Shown here in pieces: positions 1-10,383 of a DNA stretch of 64,000 nt. A program made the position numbers and the translations under genes. Each line of letters starts with the position of its first letter. The first letter of the stretch is position 1. This DNA comes from Allobaileyella intestinalis (lineage in GTDB: Bacteria > Bacillota > Clostridia > Peptostreptococcales > Anaerovoracaceae): NCBI RefSeq assembly GCF_009695865.1, contig NZ_VUNB01000003.1, positions 248,001 to 312,000 of the forward strand. The letters run 5' to 3'. Under the pieces are notes generated by a model. It was not told the DNA's origin, did not search any database, and saw only the letters and a list, made by a program, of their open reading frames with translations.

Positions 1-2235
1 GACTACCTTCGTGACAACATGGTCACATACAAGGAAGAACTGATCCAGAGAGAACTGAACTACGCCATCGTGGACGAGGTGGACTCCATCCTCATCGATG
101 AAGCCAGAACACCGCTGATCATTTCAGGCCGGGGCGTGGACTCCAGCAGCACCTACCGTTCGGCCAACGCCTTTGTAAAAACCCTGGACAGAGACCGGGA
201 CTATGAGGTGGAAGAGAAAGACAAGCAGATCTCCCTTACAGAAGAAGGCGTCAAGGAATGTGAGAAATACTTCGGCATCGAAAACTTCTCAGACCCTGAC
301 AATATGGAGCTGAACCACTACGTAATGCAGGCTCTCCGCGCCAACTACCTGATGAAGAGAGATGTGGACTACATAGTAAAAGACGGTGAAATCCTTATAG
401 TTGACGAGTTCACCGGCCGTCTCATGTACGGAAGACGGTTCAGCAACGGACTCCACCAGGCTATCGAAGCCAAAGAGGGAGTGGAGATTCGTTCTGAGTC
501 CAAGACACTGGCTACTATCACCCTCCAGAACTACTTCAGAATGTACGGCAAGCTGGCAGGAATGACGGGTACAGCCAAGACAGAAGAAGACGAGTTCAGG
601 GAGATCTACAACATGGACGTAGTTGTAATCCCTACCAACAAACCCGTTATACGTAACGACAAAGAGGATATGGTTTTTGCCCATGAATCCGGAAAGTTCA
701 AGGCCATAGCCGACAAGGTCGCCCAGGCCCACGCCACAGGCCAGCCAGTTCTGGTAGGTACAATTTCCATCGAAATTTCCGAGCTGGTCAGCAAGATGCT
801 GAAGAAAAGGGGCATTCCTCACAACGTGCTGAATGCCAAGCAGCACGAGAAAGAGGCTGAGATAATCGCCCAGGCAGGCCGCAAGGGAGCAGTAACTATT
901 GCCACCAACATGGCAGGCCGTGGTACCGATATTATCCTGGGAGGCAACCCGGATTTTGAAGCTAAGAAGGAGATGGAAAAAGCCGGCTACACAGCGGACC
1001 AGATCGGTTTTGCCGTAGGATTCGAGAAGAGCGACGATCCGGAGCTGCTGGAAGCAAGAGAAAAATACAATTCCATTCTCGAAAAGAAAAAAGAAGCCCT
1101 GAAAGGGGAGCAGCAGGAGGTTATCCAGCTGGGAGGCCTGTGCATAGTAGGTACAGAGAGGCACGAATCCAGACGTATTGATAACCAGCTCCGTGGACGT
1201 TCCGGACGTCAGGGTGACCCGGGAGATACACAGTTCTTCGTTTCGCTGGAAGATGACCTGATGAGACTGTTCGGAGGCGAGCGGATCCAGAGATACATGG
1301 AGAAGTTCGGGCTGGAGGATGACGAAGCCCTGGAGGCAGGCCTTCTTTCCAAGACCATAGAGAATGCCCAGAAGAAGGTAGAGGGCAAGAACTTCGGTAT
1401 CCGTAAATACGTTCTTCAGTACGACAACGTAATGAACAAGCAGCGTGAGATAATCTACAGCCAGAGGCGGATGGTCCTGGATGGAGAGGATCTGAGAGAG
1501 TACATCATGGGCATGATGGAAGAGCTGGTGGACGGAATCATCGATCCTGTCACCATGGAATCCAGATACCCGGAGGAATGGGACTTTGACGCTATGAGCG
1601 TTGACCTGTGCAAGATCAATCCTCTTTTCAAAGAAGCCCTGGTATACACTGAAGACGAGAAGATGAACCTGACTCCGGAGATTCTTAAGGAAGACGTGAA
1701 AAATACCTTCAGGAAGATCTACGAGGAAAAGGAGAAAGAAATCGGCGCTGAACATGTGAGGGAAGCCGAGAGAATGATCCTTCTGAGAGTTGTTGACAAC
1801 CGCTGGATGGATCACATTGACGCAATGGATCAGCTGAAGAACGGAATCGGCCTGAGAGCCCTGGGACAGCAGGACCCTACAGCTGCCTATGCTTCAGAAG
1901 GTTTTGCCATGTTCGACGAGATGGTAGCAGACATCAGAGAAGAGACTGTCAAGTACTGCTACAGCATGACACTCCAGACCAACACAGAGCGTAAGAACGC
2001 AGTTACCATTGCAATTACACGGAAAGACGAATACGAAGACGAGGAACAGCAGCAGCTGGCTCAGGAGAAGAGGGCCCGTGGAGGAAATGGAATGCCGCCA
2101 GTCCGTCCTCAGGAAGAGAAGAAGGAAAATCACGAGCCTATAAGGAGAGACCATCCGAAGATCGGAAGAAATGATCCATGTCCTTGCGGTTCAGGAAAGA
2201 AATACAAGAACTGCCACGGCAGATTTGAGAAATAG
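1..2235 (+). CDS. secA: Protein translocase subunit SecA (5' end missing)
   Basis: C-terminal part of SecA, the ATPase that pushes preproteins through SecYEG at the membrane. The gene begins before the window; base 1 is in frame (DYLRDNM). Visible in order: the DEVD box of nucleotide-binding fold 1 followed by [13 protein letters not shown], the preprotein-binding region, fold 2 with [10 protein letters not shown] and [11 protein letters not shown], the helical scaffold, and a terminal SEC-C zinc motif ([14 protein letters not shown]). About 744 residues are present, of the usual 800 to 900. The stop lies 12 bases before prfB, the usual Firmicutes secA-prfB order, so cotranscription is likely. 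Confidence 0.97.
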   Translation, partial: DYLRDNMVTYKEELIQRELNYAIVDEVDSILIDEARTPLIISGRGVDSSSTYRSANAFVKTLDRDRDYEVEEKDKQISLTEEGVKECEKYFGIENFSDPDNMELNHYVMQALRANYLMKRDVDYIVKDGEILIVDEFTGRLMYGRRFSNGLHQAIEAKEGVEIRSESKTLATITLQNYFRMYGKLAGMTGTAKTEEDEFREIYNMDVVVIPTNKPVIRNDKEDMVFAHESGKFKAIADKVAQAHATGQPVLVGTISIEISELVSKMLKKRGIPHNVLNAKQHEKEAEIIAQAGRKGAVTIATNMAGRGTDIILGGNPDFEAKKEMEKAGYTADQIGFAVGFEKSDDPELLEAREKYNSILEKKKEALKGEQQEVIQLGGLCIVGTERHESRRIDNQLRGRSGRQGDPGDTQFFVSLEDDLMRLFGGERIQRYMEKFGLEDDEALEAGLLSKTIENAQKKVEGKNFGIRKYVLQYDNVMNKQREIIYSQRRMVLDGEDLREYIMGMMEELVDGIIDPVTMESRYPEEWDFDAMSVDLCKINPLFKEALVYTEDEKMNLTPEILKEDVKNTFRKIYEEKEKEIGAEHVREAERMILLRVVDNRWMDHIDAMDQLKNGIGLRALGQQDPTAAYASEGFAMFDEMVADIREETVKYCYSMTLQTNTERKNAVTIAITRKDEYEDEEQQQLAQEKRARGGNGMPPVRPQEEKKENHEPIRRDHPKIGRNDPCPCGSGKKYKNCHGRFEK

Positions 2236-2247
2236 AGGGAGACAATT

Positions 2248-3391
2248 ATGTTCACAATAACAGAAATGAAGCAGCGCCTGGACAAGGCTAGAGAAATGAT
2301 AATCGTACTCGGAGACTCTCTTTGACCCGGCCAGCCTGGAGAAAAAAGATAAAGAGCTGGGGGCCAGAATGGAGAAACCTGATTTCTGGAACGATCAGGA
2401 TAAAGCCACAGCAGTGCTGAGAGAGAAGAGATCAGTAGAGAAAAAATTAAAGGCATACAACGACGTTAATTCTGCGGCCGATGACGGTGAAGCCATGCTT
2501 GAACTTCTGTCCGAATCAGAAGACCAGGGAATGACTGAAGCTGAGCTGTCAGAGGAGCTGAAGGCTCTGGACAAGGAGATATCCGCCCTGGAGAACAGGC
2601 TGGAGGAGCTTCGCCTTGAGACCCTCCTTTCCGGGAAATACGACGGCAATGACGCCATTGTCAGCATCCACGCCGGAACAGGAGGGGTGGATGCTATGGA
2701 CTGGGCTGAAATGCTTCTCAGAATGTACCTGAGGTACTGTGAGCAGAAGGGCTTCAAAACCGACGTGGTAGATCTTCAGAACGACACGGCGGCAGGCATC
2801 AAGAGCGCCACCGTCATGGTCAGCGGAGACAACGCCTACGGTTATCTGAAGAGCGAAAACGGCGTCCACCGGCTGGTGAGAATTTCACCTTTCAACTCTG
2901 CAGGAAAAAGGCAGACATCTTTTGCAGCAGTTGAAGTAGTTCCCCAGCTGGGAGATGAGATTGAAGTGAACATCGACCCTCAGGATCTGAAGATCGACAC
3001 CTACAGGAGCAGCGGCGCCGGCGGACAGCACGTAAACACAACGGATTCCGCCATCAGAATAACCCACCTGCCGACCAACACCGTTGTTACCTGCCAGAAC
3101 GAAAGGTCCCAGCTCAGAAACAAGGAAGTGGCAATGAAGATCCTCATTGCCAAGCTTACCAAGATGGCAGAGGAAGAGCATAAGGAAAACCTGAACGAGC
3201 TGAAGGGCGACACAGGAATGGTGACCTGGGGAGCCCAGATAAGATCCTATGTTTTCCAGCCATACACAATGGTTAAGGACCACAGGACAGGAGCTGAAAC
3301 AGGAAACGTCAACGCAGTAATGGACGGCGATCTGGATCTGTTCATCAAGGCAAAGCTGTCCCAGGATGCCAGAGAGGGGATAAACCAGTAA
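2248..3391 (+). CDS. prfB: Peptide chain release factor 2, made by programmed +1 frameshift
   Basis: RF2 recognises UGA and UAA stop codons and triggers peptide release on the ribosome. The gene is in two frames. Twenty-five codons from ATG 2248 end at an in-frame TGA (2323-2325). Skipping one T and reading on from 2324 gives the rest, for 380 residues. The fused product has the RF2 N-terminal helices, the SPF anticodon-mimic tripeptide (about residues 213-215) and the catalytic GGQ (about 258-260). The stop TAA shares one base with the next ATG. Neither half alone would be a normal RF2. Confidence is high because both the recoding site and the domain order fit. Confidence 0.96.
2311..2326 (+). 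promoter_or_regulatory. prfB autoregulatory +1 frameshift site
   Basis: The bases read GGAGAC TCT CTT TGA C. CTT TGA C is the classical RF2 slippery stop, and the GGAGA just upstream is placed like the internal Shine-Dalgarno element that stimulates frameshifting in other prfB genes. When RF2 is scarce, termination at this TGA is slow and ribosomes shift by +1 to make more RF2. Confidence 0.93.
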
Positions 3392-4098
3392 TGAATCAGG
3401 AAAAAACTTTTCCGGAGGTCCAGGCTGGGGGCTCTGGGGACAATGGCGGTGCCCCGCCACGCAAACAGTTCGTGGCCTTTGATTTTGACGGAACTGTTAT
3501 CGACACAAACAAGCTTATTGTTGATTCCTGGCAGCACACCTTCCTGAAATTTCACGGATACAGGCACAGTGAGCAGGAAATATACGGCACCTTCGGAGAG
3601 ACACTTTACGACTCCATGAAAGACTTTTTTCATGAAAAAGCTGATGAGGCCATTGCCTGCTACAGAGAGTACCAGAAAGATTCCTGGCGGGAGAGCGTAA
3701 GGGTTTTTCCCGGTATCACCGGGCTTCTCCAGGAGCTGGAGAACCAGGGGAGAACTCTTCTGCTGGTCACTTCAAGGCTGAAACCCACCACAATGGAGTA
3801 TCTGGAACACTTCGACCTTAAGAGGTTTTTCAAGGTGGTCATCACCAGCAATGATACGAAGGCCCATAAGCCCGACCCGGAACCGGTGATGATGGCCCTG
3901 GCAAAAGCCGGAGGCAGGCCTGAAGAATCTGTTATGGTAGGAGATACCCGGTTTGACGTGGGATGTGCCAACAACGCAGGGGTAGTCAGCGTTCTGGTGA
4001 ACTGGAGCCACCCTGTAGATGAAAAGGATTTCCAGACCCCTGAGTTCAGGCCTGATTTCAGAATAGGAAAGCCGGAAGATCTGCTGAGGCTGATATAG
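3391..4098 (+). CDS. HAD-superfamily phosphatase (PpaX/Gph-like)
   Basis: Cytoplasmic haloacid-dehalogenase hydrolase of 235 residues. The nucleophile motif DFDGTVIDT lies near residue 30, motif II is the VTSR segment, a lysine lies in KAHKPDP, and the acidic motif IV is GDTRFDVG. The helical cap between motifs I and II resembles pyrophosphatase PpaX and phosphoglycolate phosphatase. ATG 3391 overlaps the prfB stop by one base and AGAGGGG precedes it. This start leaves an unusual glycine- and proline-containing extension of about 26 residues before the catalytic domain, so a later start cannot be excluded. The substrate cannot be told from sequence. Confidence 0.85.
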   Translation: MNQEKTFPEVQAGGSGDNGGAPPRKQFVAFDFDGTVIDTNKLIVDSWQHTFLKFHGYRHSEQEIYGTFGETLYDSMKDFFHEKADEAIACYREYQKDSWRESVRVFPGITGLLQELENQGRTLLLVTSRLKPTTMEYLEHFDLKRFFKVVITSNDTKAHKPDPEPVMMALAKAGGRPEESVMVGDTRFDVGCANNAGVVSVLVNWSHPVDEKDFQTPEFRPDFRIGKPEDLLRLI

Positions 4099-4173
4099 CT
4101 TTTGAAGCCAGACTTACTGCAGCAGCCGGCGGCCAGATAATTCAGCAGGATTCAGTAATTTCCGGAGGGTGCG

Positions 4174-7100
4174 ATGATCAATCTCTTTACAGCCAGAGAA
4201 AACAGAGATAAAGAAAAATTCATGTACGACAGGATCCGCAGGGATACCAGCCGGAAGAAAAGGCAGGTGTACGTGATCGTCCCGGATCAATATACCCTGG
4301 AAGCAGAAAAGCAAGCCTTCAGATATCTGAATGAGGCTTGCCTTTTTGACATTGAGATAACCAGCCTCCGCCGCTTCGGCAGGAAAATCCTGAACAAGGC
4401 AGGCCTTGAGAACACTCCCGTCCTCACAAAGGACGGCCGCTTCATGCTTCTATACAAGCTGGTGAACCAGAATCTGGACCAGCTCACAGTATTCAAGTCC
4501 GTTGCTGATAAGAATTCATATATCCGGATGCTCAGCGACGTGATTTCGGACTTCAAACAGCAGGAGTGCAGCCCGGAAGAAATAATGGAAAGCCTGGAAG
4601 CCACAGGCAGCCACCCCCTTCTCCAGGGCAAGCTCCGGGAGGTGGGCCTCATTCTCAACCAGTATCAGGAGGCCATCAAAGGCAAATATGTAGATAATGA
4701 AGATTACATGTGCCTCTACAGAGATCTGGCCCCGGAATCTCCTGTTGTGAGAGATTCGGAAATCTGGTTTTACGGGTTCGACACCATTCCACCAAGAAGC
4801 ATTGAGACCATTGTGAAGATGGCTATGGGAGCGGACTCCGTAAACATAGTGGTGAACGACACGGATTTTGATCTGGAAAAAATTCTGATTCGCAGGATAG
4901 AGAAGGCGGCCGGACAGGCCGGAGTGGGGGTCTTCGCTGAAAGAGTGGGAGAAGAGTACCAGGTCAAGAGAAGCCCCGCCATCCTCCGCATAGAGAAAAA
5001 TCTTTTTTCCAATGAAGAAAGGGAACCCCTTCCCCATGGAACCGGTGAGGGAGAAAAATCCATTGCGAGAGGACTCCACCTGGTGGAGTGCGCAAACCAG
5101 TATTTTGAGGCAGAGAGCGCTGCGGCCTATATTAAGAGCCTGATCCGGGACAAGAACTTCAGGATGCGGGATATTTCCATTGTTTCAAACTATCCGGAGG
5201 AGGGCCAGTCCATAATCAAGAGGACCTTCCGGGAGTACGGGCTGCCTCTCTTCATAGATGAGAGGAGAGGAATCAGCGACACCCAGGCTGCAGTTTTCGT
5301 GACCAGTCTGCTGGAGGCTGTCCGGGGCGGCTATCCTACCCATGTGATGCTGGGGATTGCCGGAAACAGCCTGTCGGGAATAAGCCGTGACAGGTGGGAG
5401 AACCTGGAAAACTACGTAAGGGACTTTAACATCCGGGGCTCTATGTGGACAAAGCCTTTTAAATACGGGGCGTTCAGGTATTCAGATGAAGAATTCAAGA
5501 GGCTGGAGGAAACCAGGAGCCTTCTGATGGACAGGCTCAGGCCTCTGGAAGAACTGGCGGACAGCAGCATTTCCTCAGAGAAGTTCATCGACGGACTGGT
5601 GGTCTACCTGGGGGAAGTGTGGCATTTCCGGCAGAACATGGAAAGGCTGATCAACAGCCAGATAGAAAATGGAAGGAACGAGGACGGGGAGAGAAACGAG
5701 GGAAGTTACAACGGGGTTCTCCACATCCTTGAACAGATAAGAGAGATAACCGGAGATGACCCTCTGGACCTTGACGGTGTCACAAACATGATGAAGGAAG
5801 GCCTTGCCAACACCGATGTGGGAATTCTGCCGCCAACGGCAGACGGCCTTTCCATGGGAACTGTCATCAGAACAAGAACCGGGGGAAAACGGGCAGTGGT
5901 CATCCTGGGAGCAAACGAGGGAGTCCTGCCGGGAGAACCGGGATCTGAAGGAATTTTCTCAATCGAAGACAAGAAAATGATCAGGGACTGCGGCTTCAGC
6001 CTGGGCGGGCTGGACGAAATCAAGCAGCTGGAAGAGCGGGCGGCCTTGTACAGGGCTGTTTCCAAACCTGAAGAAGAGCTGTATATCAGCTGGTCCCTGG
6101 CATCTGCAGATGGAGGAGATTCAAGAGCCTCCTCAGTTGTGGATCAGATAAGGGAGCTTTTCCCGGGAATAAAGACAGAAAGGGATCCTGTTCAGAAAGG
6201 CTTCTCCATGGAGCTGGTGGCCGGTGAAGAGGAAGCCCTTCGCCACATGCTGAATAATCTGAAGCAGAGGCCGTCGGAAAAGGCCATTTCGGAAAATGAA
6301 ATGGATGCTGGAGATCATGATCTCCTCCTCCATCAGGTAATGGCCTGGTTCAGTGAGAATAGGCCTGAACTTATGGAACGGGTGATGAAGACTGTGGAAG
6401 ACGACAATTCCAGAGAGCCCGTAGGCCGGGAAATGGCAAAAAGGCTGTTTGCAAAGGGAGAAGATTTCTCGTTCAGCGCATCCAGGCTTGATAAGTATTT
6501 CTCCTGTCCCTTCGCCCACTTTGTAGGTTATGGTCTGAGACCAATGGAAGAGCAGGAGTTTAAAAGCGCCGGCCGGGAGATCGGAGACGTTTACCACAAG
6601 TGCATCATGGCAGTTTCCAGAGAGCTGATGGACAGGAAACTCCATAAAGATTCAGCAGAAGGTTGCGGATCAGGGCCTTACGAAGAGAAGGAAGAACTGG
6701 AGGACCTGGTGGATTCACAGCTGGACAAGCTGGCAGGTGAATACAAGGGAGGCCTTTTCATTTCAGGAGGCCGCGAGAAATACAGGATGGACAGGATCCG
6801 CCAGGTCTGCATCAAGGCTGTGGAAGCCATTGGGAAACAGCTGGAAGAAGGAGCGGTTACAGAGGCGTTTTTCGAGGAAAAATTCGGCAGAGGCTGCCGC
6901 TTTCAGCCTGTAATTTTCACTTTGGACGGCCAGAAGGTATATATAGAAGGAACCATCGACAGGATCGACGTTCTGGATGGCCGAAATGTGAGAATAATCG
7001 ACTACAAAACTGGAAGAGACCATCTGGACCTGAACAACATGCGTCAGGGATATAAACTGCAGCTGATGGTATACATGGAAAGCGCCTCTGGAGCAGGAGC

Positions 7101-7557
7101 GGGAGACAGCAGTGACAAGGCCAATTTCCAGCCGGCAGGAATGTTCTATTTCAACATTGCAGACCAGCAGGTCAGCGCCACTGGAAAAGACAGCCAGAAG
7201 GAAATCGAAAAGGCCGACAGCAAGCGGTTCCGCCTTCAGGGAGCCTATGTTGATCAGGAGGGCATTCCTGAGATGATGCCCCGGGAAGCTCTGGACAAAA
7301 CCAGCGCAGGCCTGACCAGAGAGGATTTTTCGACTCTGGAACGGGACGTACGCAAGGAGATGGAAAAAATTTCCCAGGGAATCGTAAGCGGCCGCATAGA
7401 CATAACTCCTTTTTACCTGGACAAGAACACCGACGGATGCAGTTTCTGCAACTACAGGACTATCTGCCGCTTCCAGAAAACCAACAGGGGCAACAGTTAC
7501 CGGATTCTGAAAAAACCGGACAAAAACACAAAAGCCAAAAAGGAAGATAAAAAATAA
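4174..7557 (+). CDS. addB: ATP-dependent nuclease/helicase subunit AddB
   Basis: Subunit B of the AddAB helicase-nuclease, which resects double-strand breaks for RecA. It has 1127 residues, normal for the family. The helicase-like N-terminal half contains VPDQYTLEAEKQAF. The C-terminal RecB-type nuclease domain carries IIDYKTG, and the cysteines expected to hold a 4Fe-4S cluster are present: one in SCPFAHFVGYGL and three in CSFCNYRTIC near the end. The strong Shine-Dalgarno CCGGAGGG fixes the start. Oddly, the P-loop normally found within the first 15 residues is absent (TARENRDKEK stands in its place), and no addA follows. Confidence 0.93.
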   Translation: MINLFTARENRDKEKFMYDRIRRDTSRKKRQVYVIVPDQYTLEAEKQAFRYLNEACLFDIEITSLRRFGRKILNKAGLENTPVLTKDGRFMLLYKLVNQNLDQLTVFKSVADKNSYIRMLSDVISDFKQQECSPEEIMESLEATGSHPLLQGKLREVGLILNQYQEAIKGKYVDNEDYMCLYRDLAPESPVVRDSEIWFYGFDTIPPRSIETIVKMAMGADSVNIVVNDTDFDLEKILIRRIEKAAGQAGVGVFAERVGEEYQVKRSPAILRIEKNLFSNEEREPLPHGTGEGEKSIARGLHLVECANQYFEAESAAAYIKSLIRDKNFRMRDISIVSNYPEEGQSIIKRTFREYGLPLFIDERRGISDTQAAVFVTSLLEAVRGGYPTHVMLGIAGNSLSGISRDRWENLENYVRDFNIRGSMWTKPFKYGAFRYSDEEFKRLEETRSLLMDRLRPLEELADSSISSEKFIDGLVVYLGEVWHFRQNMERLINSQIENGRNEDGERNEGSYNGVLHILEQIREITGDDPLDLDGVTNMMKEGLANTDVGILPPTADGLSMGTVIRTRTGGKRAVVILGANEGVLPGEPGSEGIFSIEDKKMIRDCGFSLGGLDEIKQLEERAALYRAVSKPEEELYISWSLASADGGDSRASSVVDQIRELFPGIKTERDPVQKGFSMELVAGEEEALRHMLNNLKQRPSEKAISENEMDAGDHDLLLHQVMAWFSENRPELMERVMKTVEDDNSREPVGREMAKRLFAKGEDFSFSASRLDKYFSCPFAHFVGYGLRPMEEQEFKSAGREIGDVYHKCIMAVSRELMDRKLHKDSAEGCGSGPYEEKEELEDLVDSQLDKLAGEYKGGLFISGGREKYRMDRIRQVCIKAVEAIGKQLEEGAVTEAFFEEKFGRGCRFQPVIFTLDGQKVYIEGTIDRIDVLDGRNVRIIDYKTGRDHLDLNNMRQGYKLQLMVYMESASGAGAGDSSDKANFQPAGMFYFNIADQQVSATGKDSQKEIEKADSKRFRLQGAYVDQEGIPEMMPREALDKTSAGLTREDFSTLERDVRKEMEKISQGIVSGRIDITPFYLDKNTDGCSFCNYRTICRFQKTNRGNSYRILKKPDKNTKAKKEDKK

Positions 7558-8363
7558 TGAGCATAGGAATAGTTTCCATCGGAAGCAGCAGCTCCGGAAA
7601 CTCGTACATCGTTTCAGACGGAAAGACCAGGCTTCTGTTGGACGTAGGTCTCAGCGGAAAGAGGATAAGGGAGGGCCTGGCTGCCAGGTCCCTGAGTCCG
7701 GGAGATATCAGGGGAATTCTGGTGACCCACGAGCATGTGGACCATGTAAAAAGCATAAGGATGATGGCCAGGGAATGCGGTGATGCCCGGGTTTACACTA
7801 GCCGGGGCACTGCCGGCGGCTGCCCGAATTTTGAGTATGTGTCAAAAGACAGGCTGGCCCTGGTTTCATCCCAGGAAGTCTTTAATATAGGATCAATTCA
7901 GGTAAAGGCTTTCAGCCTGTCTCACGATGCAGCTGAGCCTCTGAGCTACAGCTTCAAAAGCGGAGGAAGGCAGCTGACAGTGGTGACAGACACAGGTGTA
8001 GTAACAGACGAAATCTTTCAGGAGATAAGGACTGCAGATGTGCTGGTCCTTGAGGCCAATCACGAGGTAAACCTTCTGGAAATGGGCCCTTATCCCTATT
8101 CTGTCAAGAGAAGAATCCTGGGAGACCACGGCCATCTGTCAAATGAGACAGCAGGCAGGACCCTCAGCTCCATGCTGGAAGAGAGAGGGGGCAGGGAAAT
8201 GCCTAAGATCCTGCTGGCCCACCTGAGCTCACAGAACAACACCCCTCTTCAGGCTAAAATGACCGTCTGCGATGTGCTGAATGACAACAGTTTTGCAGAA
8301 GACAGAGACTATCTGATGGGCATTGCCGGCAAGGACCGGATCAGCGGACCGGTGCAGGCTTAG
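7557..8363 (+). CDS. MBL-fold metallohydrolase, WalJ/YycJ-like
   Basis: A 268-residue metallo-beta-lactamase-fold hydrolase. SSGNSYIV near the N-terminus and the zinc motif HEHVDH (residues 58-63) are followed by later metal ligands in SLSHDA, VVTDTG and the HGHLSNE segment, the order seen in YycJ/WalJ-type proteins, which have been linked to cell-wall control and DNA repair. The start codon shares one base with the addB stop, so translational coupling is expected. The position directly after addB, where addA is usual, suggests cotranscription and perhaps a nucleic-acid role; that is inference. Confidence 0.88.
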   Translation: MSIGIVSIGSSSSGNSYIVSDGKTRLLLDVGLSGKRIREGLAARSLSPGDIRGILVTHEHVDHVKSIRMMARECGDARVYTSRGTAGGCPNFEYVSKDRLALVSSQEVFNIGSIQVKAFSLSHDAAEPLSYSFKSGGRQLTVVTDTGVVTDEIFQEIRTADVLVLEANHEVNLLEMGPYPYSVKRRILGDHGHLSNETAGRTLSSMLEERGGREMPKILLAHLSSQNNTPLQAKMTVCDVLNDNSFAEDRDYLMGIAGKDRISGPVQA

Positions 8364-8450
8364 AATAGGGAGCTGGGAAGCTTAAGAAAAATCTAAGGGA
8401 ACTAAGGTTGTATTTTTACCTTTATGAGATAAACTAACCAAAACTGACTT

Positions 8451-8930
8451 ATGAATATTAACGTGATTTGTATAGGAAAGCTTAAAGAAAAATACTGGAG
8501 ACAGGCAGTCGAAGAGTACAGCAAGCGCCTTGGACGGTTCTGCAAGCTTAACATTGTGGAGCTTAAAGAAGCGCCCCTTCCAAAGAACAGCAGCTCTTCC
8601 GATGAGCAGGAGGTCATGAGGAAGGAAGGGGAATCCATTCTCTCCCACATTGGCCAGAGGGATTATGTCATAGCCCTGGAAGTAGAGGGAAAAATGATGG
8701 ATTCCGTTGAGCTGTCCCAGAAGCTGCAGAAGATCTACGATGGAGGTTACCCGGCGGTGGATCTGGTCATCGGCGGAAGTCTTGGCTTGTCCCCTCAGGT
8801 GAAGAAGAGAGGGGATCTGGGGCTGTCTTTTTCACCTATGACTTTTCCACACCAGCTCATGAGAGTAGTGCTTCTGGAGCAGCTTTACAGGAGCTTTAAG
8901 ATTCAGTCAGGAGAAACGTATCATAAGTAG
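8451..8930 (+). CDS. rlmH: 23S rRNA (pseudouridine1915-N3)-methyltransferase RlmH
   Basis: Small SPOUT methyltransferase of 159 residues that methylates pseudouridine 1915 in helix 69 of 23S rRNA within the 70S ribosome. The sequence starts MNINVICIGKLKEKYW, has the SAM-binding knot residues VIGGSLGLS, and ends with the conserved MTFPHQL and QSGETYHK. Length and both ends match the family. An 87-base gap separates it from the preceding hydrolase gene. It is probably transcribed with, or shortly after, the repair genes upstream. Confidence 0.96.
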   Translation: MNINVICIGKLKEKYWRQAVEEYSKRLGRFCKLNIVELKEAPLPKNSSSSDEQEVMRKEGESILSHIGQRDYVIALEVEGKMMDSVELSQKLQKIYDGGYPAVDLVIGGSLGLSPQVKKRGDLGLSFSPMTFPHQLMRVVLLEQLYRSFKIQSGETYHK

Positions 8931-8965
8931 GAATATGTTTAGTTAATAAGAAAGGAAAAACCAAT

Positions 8966-9910
8966 ATGTGGACGAGAGAAGTTGTAAAGGCAAGAGGAAA
9001 GGCTGTGTTTTACACCAACCGGGGGAACACAATCCTTGCTATATTCATAGTGTCCCTTCTGGGAGGATGCGGTTCTGCAATAGATGCCGTTTTCGGATAT
9101 GGCACAGGACTGGGAATACCGGTGTTTCCTGCCATACTGTCCCTGGTACTGATGATTTTTGTAACACTGCCTGTTGAAGTGGGCAAGTGCAGGTTCGTTC
9201 TGAACAATGATGAGGGGACGGCTGATCTGTCAGATATTTTCAGTCCCTACAGGGAGAACCTGAGCAATGTGATAATCGTGATGTTCCAGATGACTCTCTT
9301 TATTTTCCTGTGGTCACTTCTCCTGGTAGTTCCGGGAATAGTCAAGTCCTATCAGTATAAATTTGTTCCATATCTTCTGGCTGAGAATCCGGATCTTTCA
9401 TGGGATGAGGCCAAAGAACTGTCAACAAAAATGACAGATGGAGACAAGTGGAACCTCTTCGTTCTGGATCTCTCCTGGATCGGATGGCTTCTCCTGGGAG
9501 CATGCACTTTGGGAATATTGAATATTTTCTTTGTAACTCCATACATGGAGCAGACAAACTCAGAGGTATACAGAACCCTTGCCCAGAAAATAGGGGGAGG
9601 AGAGGACTTTACAGAGTGGAACAGGCAGAGACAGAACAATTTCGTGAACAACGACAATGTTCAGTATGGAAGCTTTGTAAACTCCAACAATAACCAGGAA
9701 GGCGAAAGTGACAACATAAATCTGGAAAAAAGTGGTGACATTGCCGGCGGCGGGGAGTATAATACCGGCAATACCTTTGAAAACGATGGTGCAGTTACTG
9801 CTCCGGCTCCTGAGGATAAGCCTTCTGAGGAAGAGACTCCTGAAGATATGACTTCCGGGAATGGGATTCGGGAGGAAGAGAATTCCGGGGATGAGCCTTC
9901 TGAGGAGTAA
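8966..9910 (+). CDS. DUF975-type integral membrane protein
   Basis: A 314-residue membrane protein. Hydrophobic segments occur near residues 22-45, 50-70, 110-130 and 165-190. The block VPGIVKSYQYKFVPYLLAENPDLSWDEA is typical of DUF975 proteins, whose function is unknown. The C-terminal 90 residues are asparagine-rich and then strongly acidic and proline-rich, with repeated EE, PED and PSEE, so the tail is probably disordered. An AAGAAAGGAAA ribosome site precedes the ATG. It stands between rlmH and a small membrane protein and has no recognisable partner. Confidence 0.8.
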   Translation: MWTREVVKARGKAVFYTNRGNTILAIFIVSLLGGCGSAIDAVFGYGTGLGIPVFPAILSLVLMIFVTLPVEVGKCRFVLNNDEGTADLSDIFSPYRENLSNVIIVMFQMTLFIFLWSLLLVVPGIVKSYQYKFVPYLLAENPDLSWDEAKELSTKMTDGDKWNLFVLDLSWIGWLLLGACTLGILNIFFVTPYMEQTNSEVYRTLAQKIGGGEDFTEWNRQRQNNFVNNDNVQYGSFVNSNNNQEGESDNINLEKSGDIAGGGEYNTGNTFENDGAVTAPAPEDKPSEEETPEDMTSGNGIREEENSGDEPSEE

Positions 9911-10148
9911 AGGGTTCGGCCTCCACCGTCCATGTGACTGCAAATTATCTGTAAGATACGATAAGTATTGATAAATCAATAGTTTTTCACAAAGTTTATA
10001 ATTTTAACCAGCGTACAAACAAAGACAATTTTTTAACACCTGAACCAGAAGAGATGCTCATAGATCCAATGTGGCAGGCATGAAATTGTTCCAGGCTTAC
10101 GGGGAAAGGCAGACGCTGGATCAAAATCGTTTTAGAAGAAGGTATGAA

Positions 10149-10346
10149 ATGGCAAATAAGTATTCAAAATCCAGCAGAGAAAACAACAGTAAGAGAATTG
10201 CTAATAATATTGAAAACAAAGGGTTTGAAAACGAGGGGCCGTTTGGAAACAAGCACAGAAGAGGTGCAAGGATCATGGCTATAGTCATGATCGCCCTCAT
10301 GCTTGTCTTTACATTTCTGACGGCAGGACTCTATTTATTAAACTGA
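10149..10346 (+). CDS. Small membrane protein, 65 residues
   Basis: A basic N-terminal half (MANKYSKSSREN and a KHRRGARI segment) is followed by one transmembrane helix (IMAIVMIALMLVFTFLTAGLYLL). The ATG at 10149 is chosen because AGAAGG lies six bases upstream; the frame stays open to 10071 but no ribosome site supports that start. A TATAAT at 9997-10002 may drive it with a poor -35 region. The gene sits between the DUF975 gene and the V-ATPase promoter and is followed by a terminator. Function unknown. Confidence 0.6.
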   Translation: MANKYSKSSRENNSKRIANNIENKGFENEGPFGNKHRRGARIMAIVMIALMLVFTFLTAGLYLLN

Positions 10347-10383
10347 TAATCTCTTGTGTATTCAATGAGACGAAATTAAAACG

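Noticed and set aside
289-1815. A 508-codon open frame on the minus strand within secA
   Set aside because: It lies wholly opposite the well-conserved secA frame, has low-complexity Leu/His/Val-rich product, no ribosome site and no recognisable domain.
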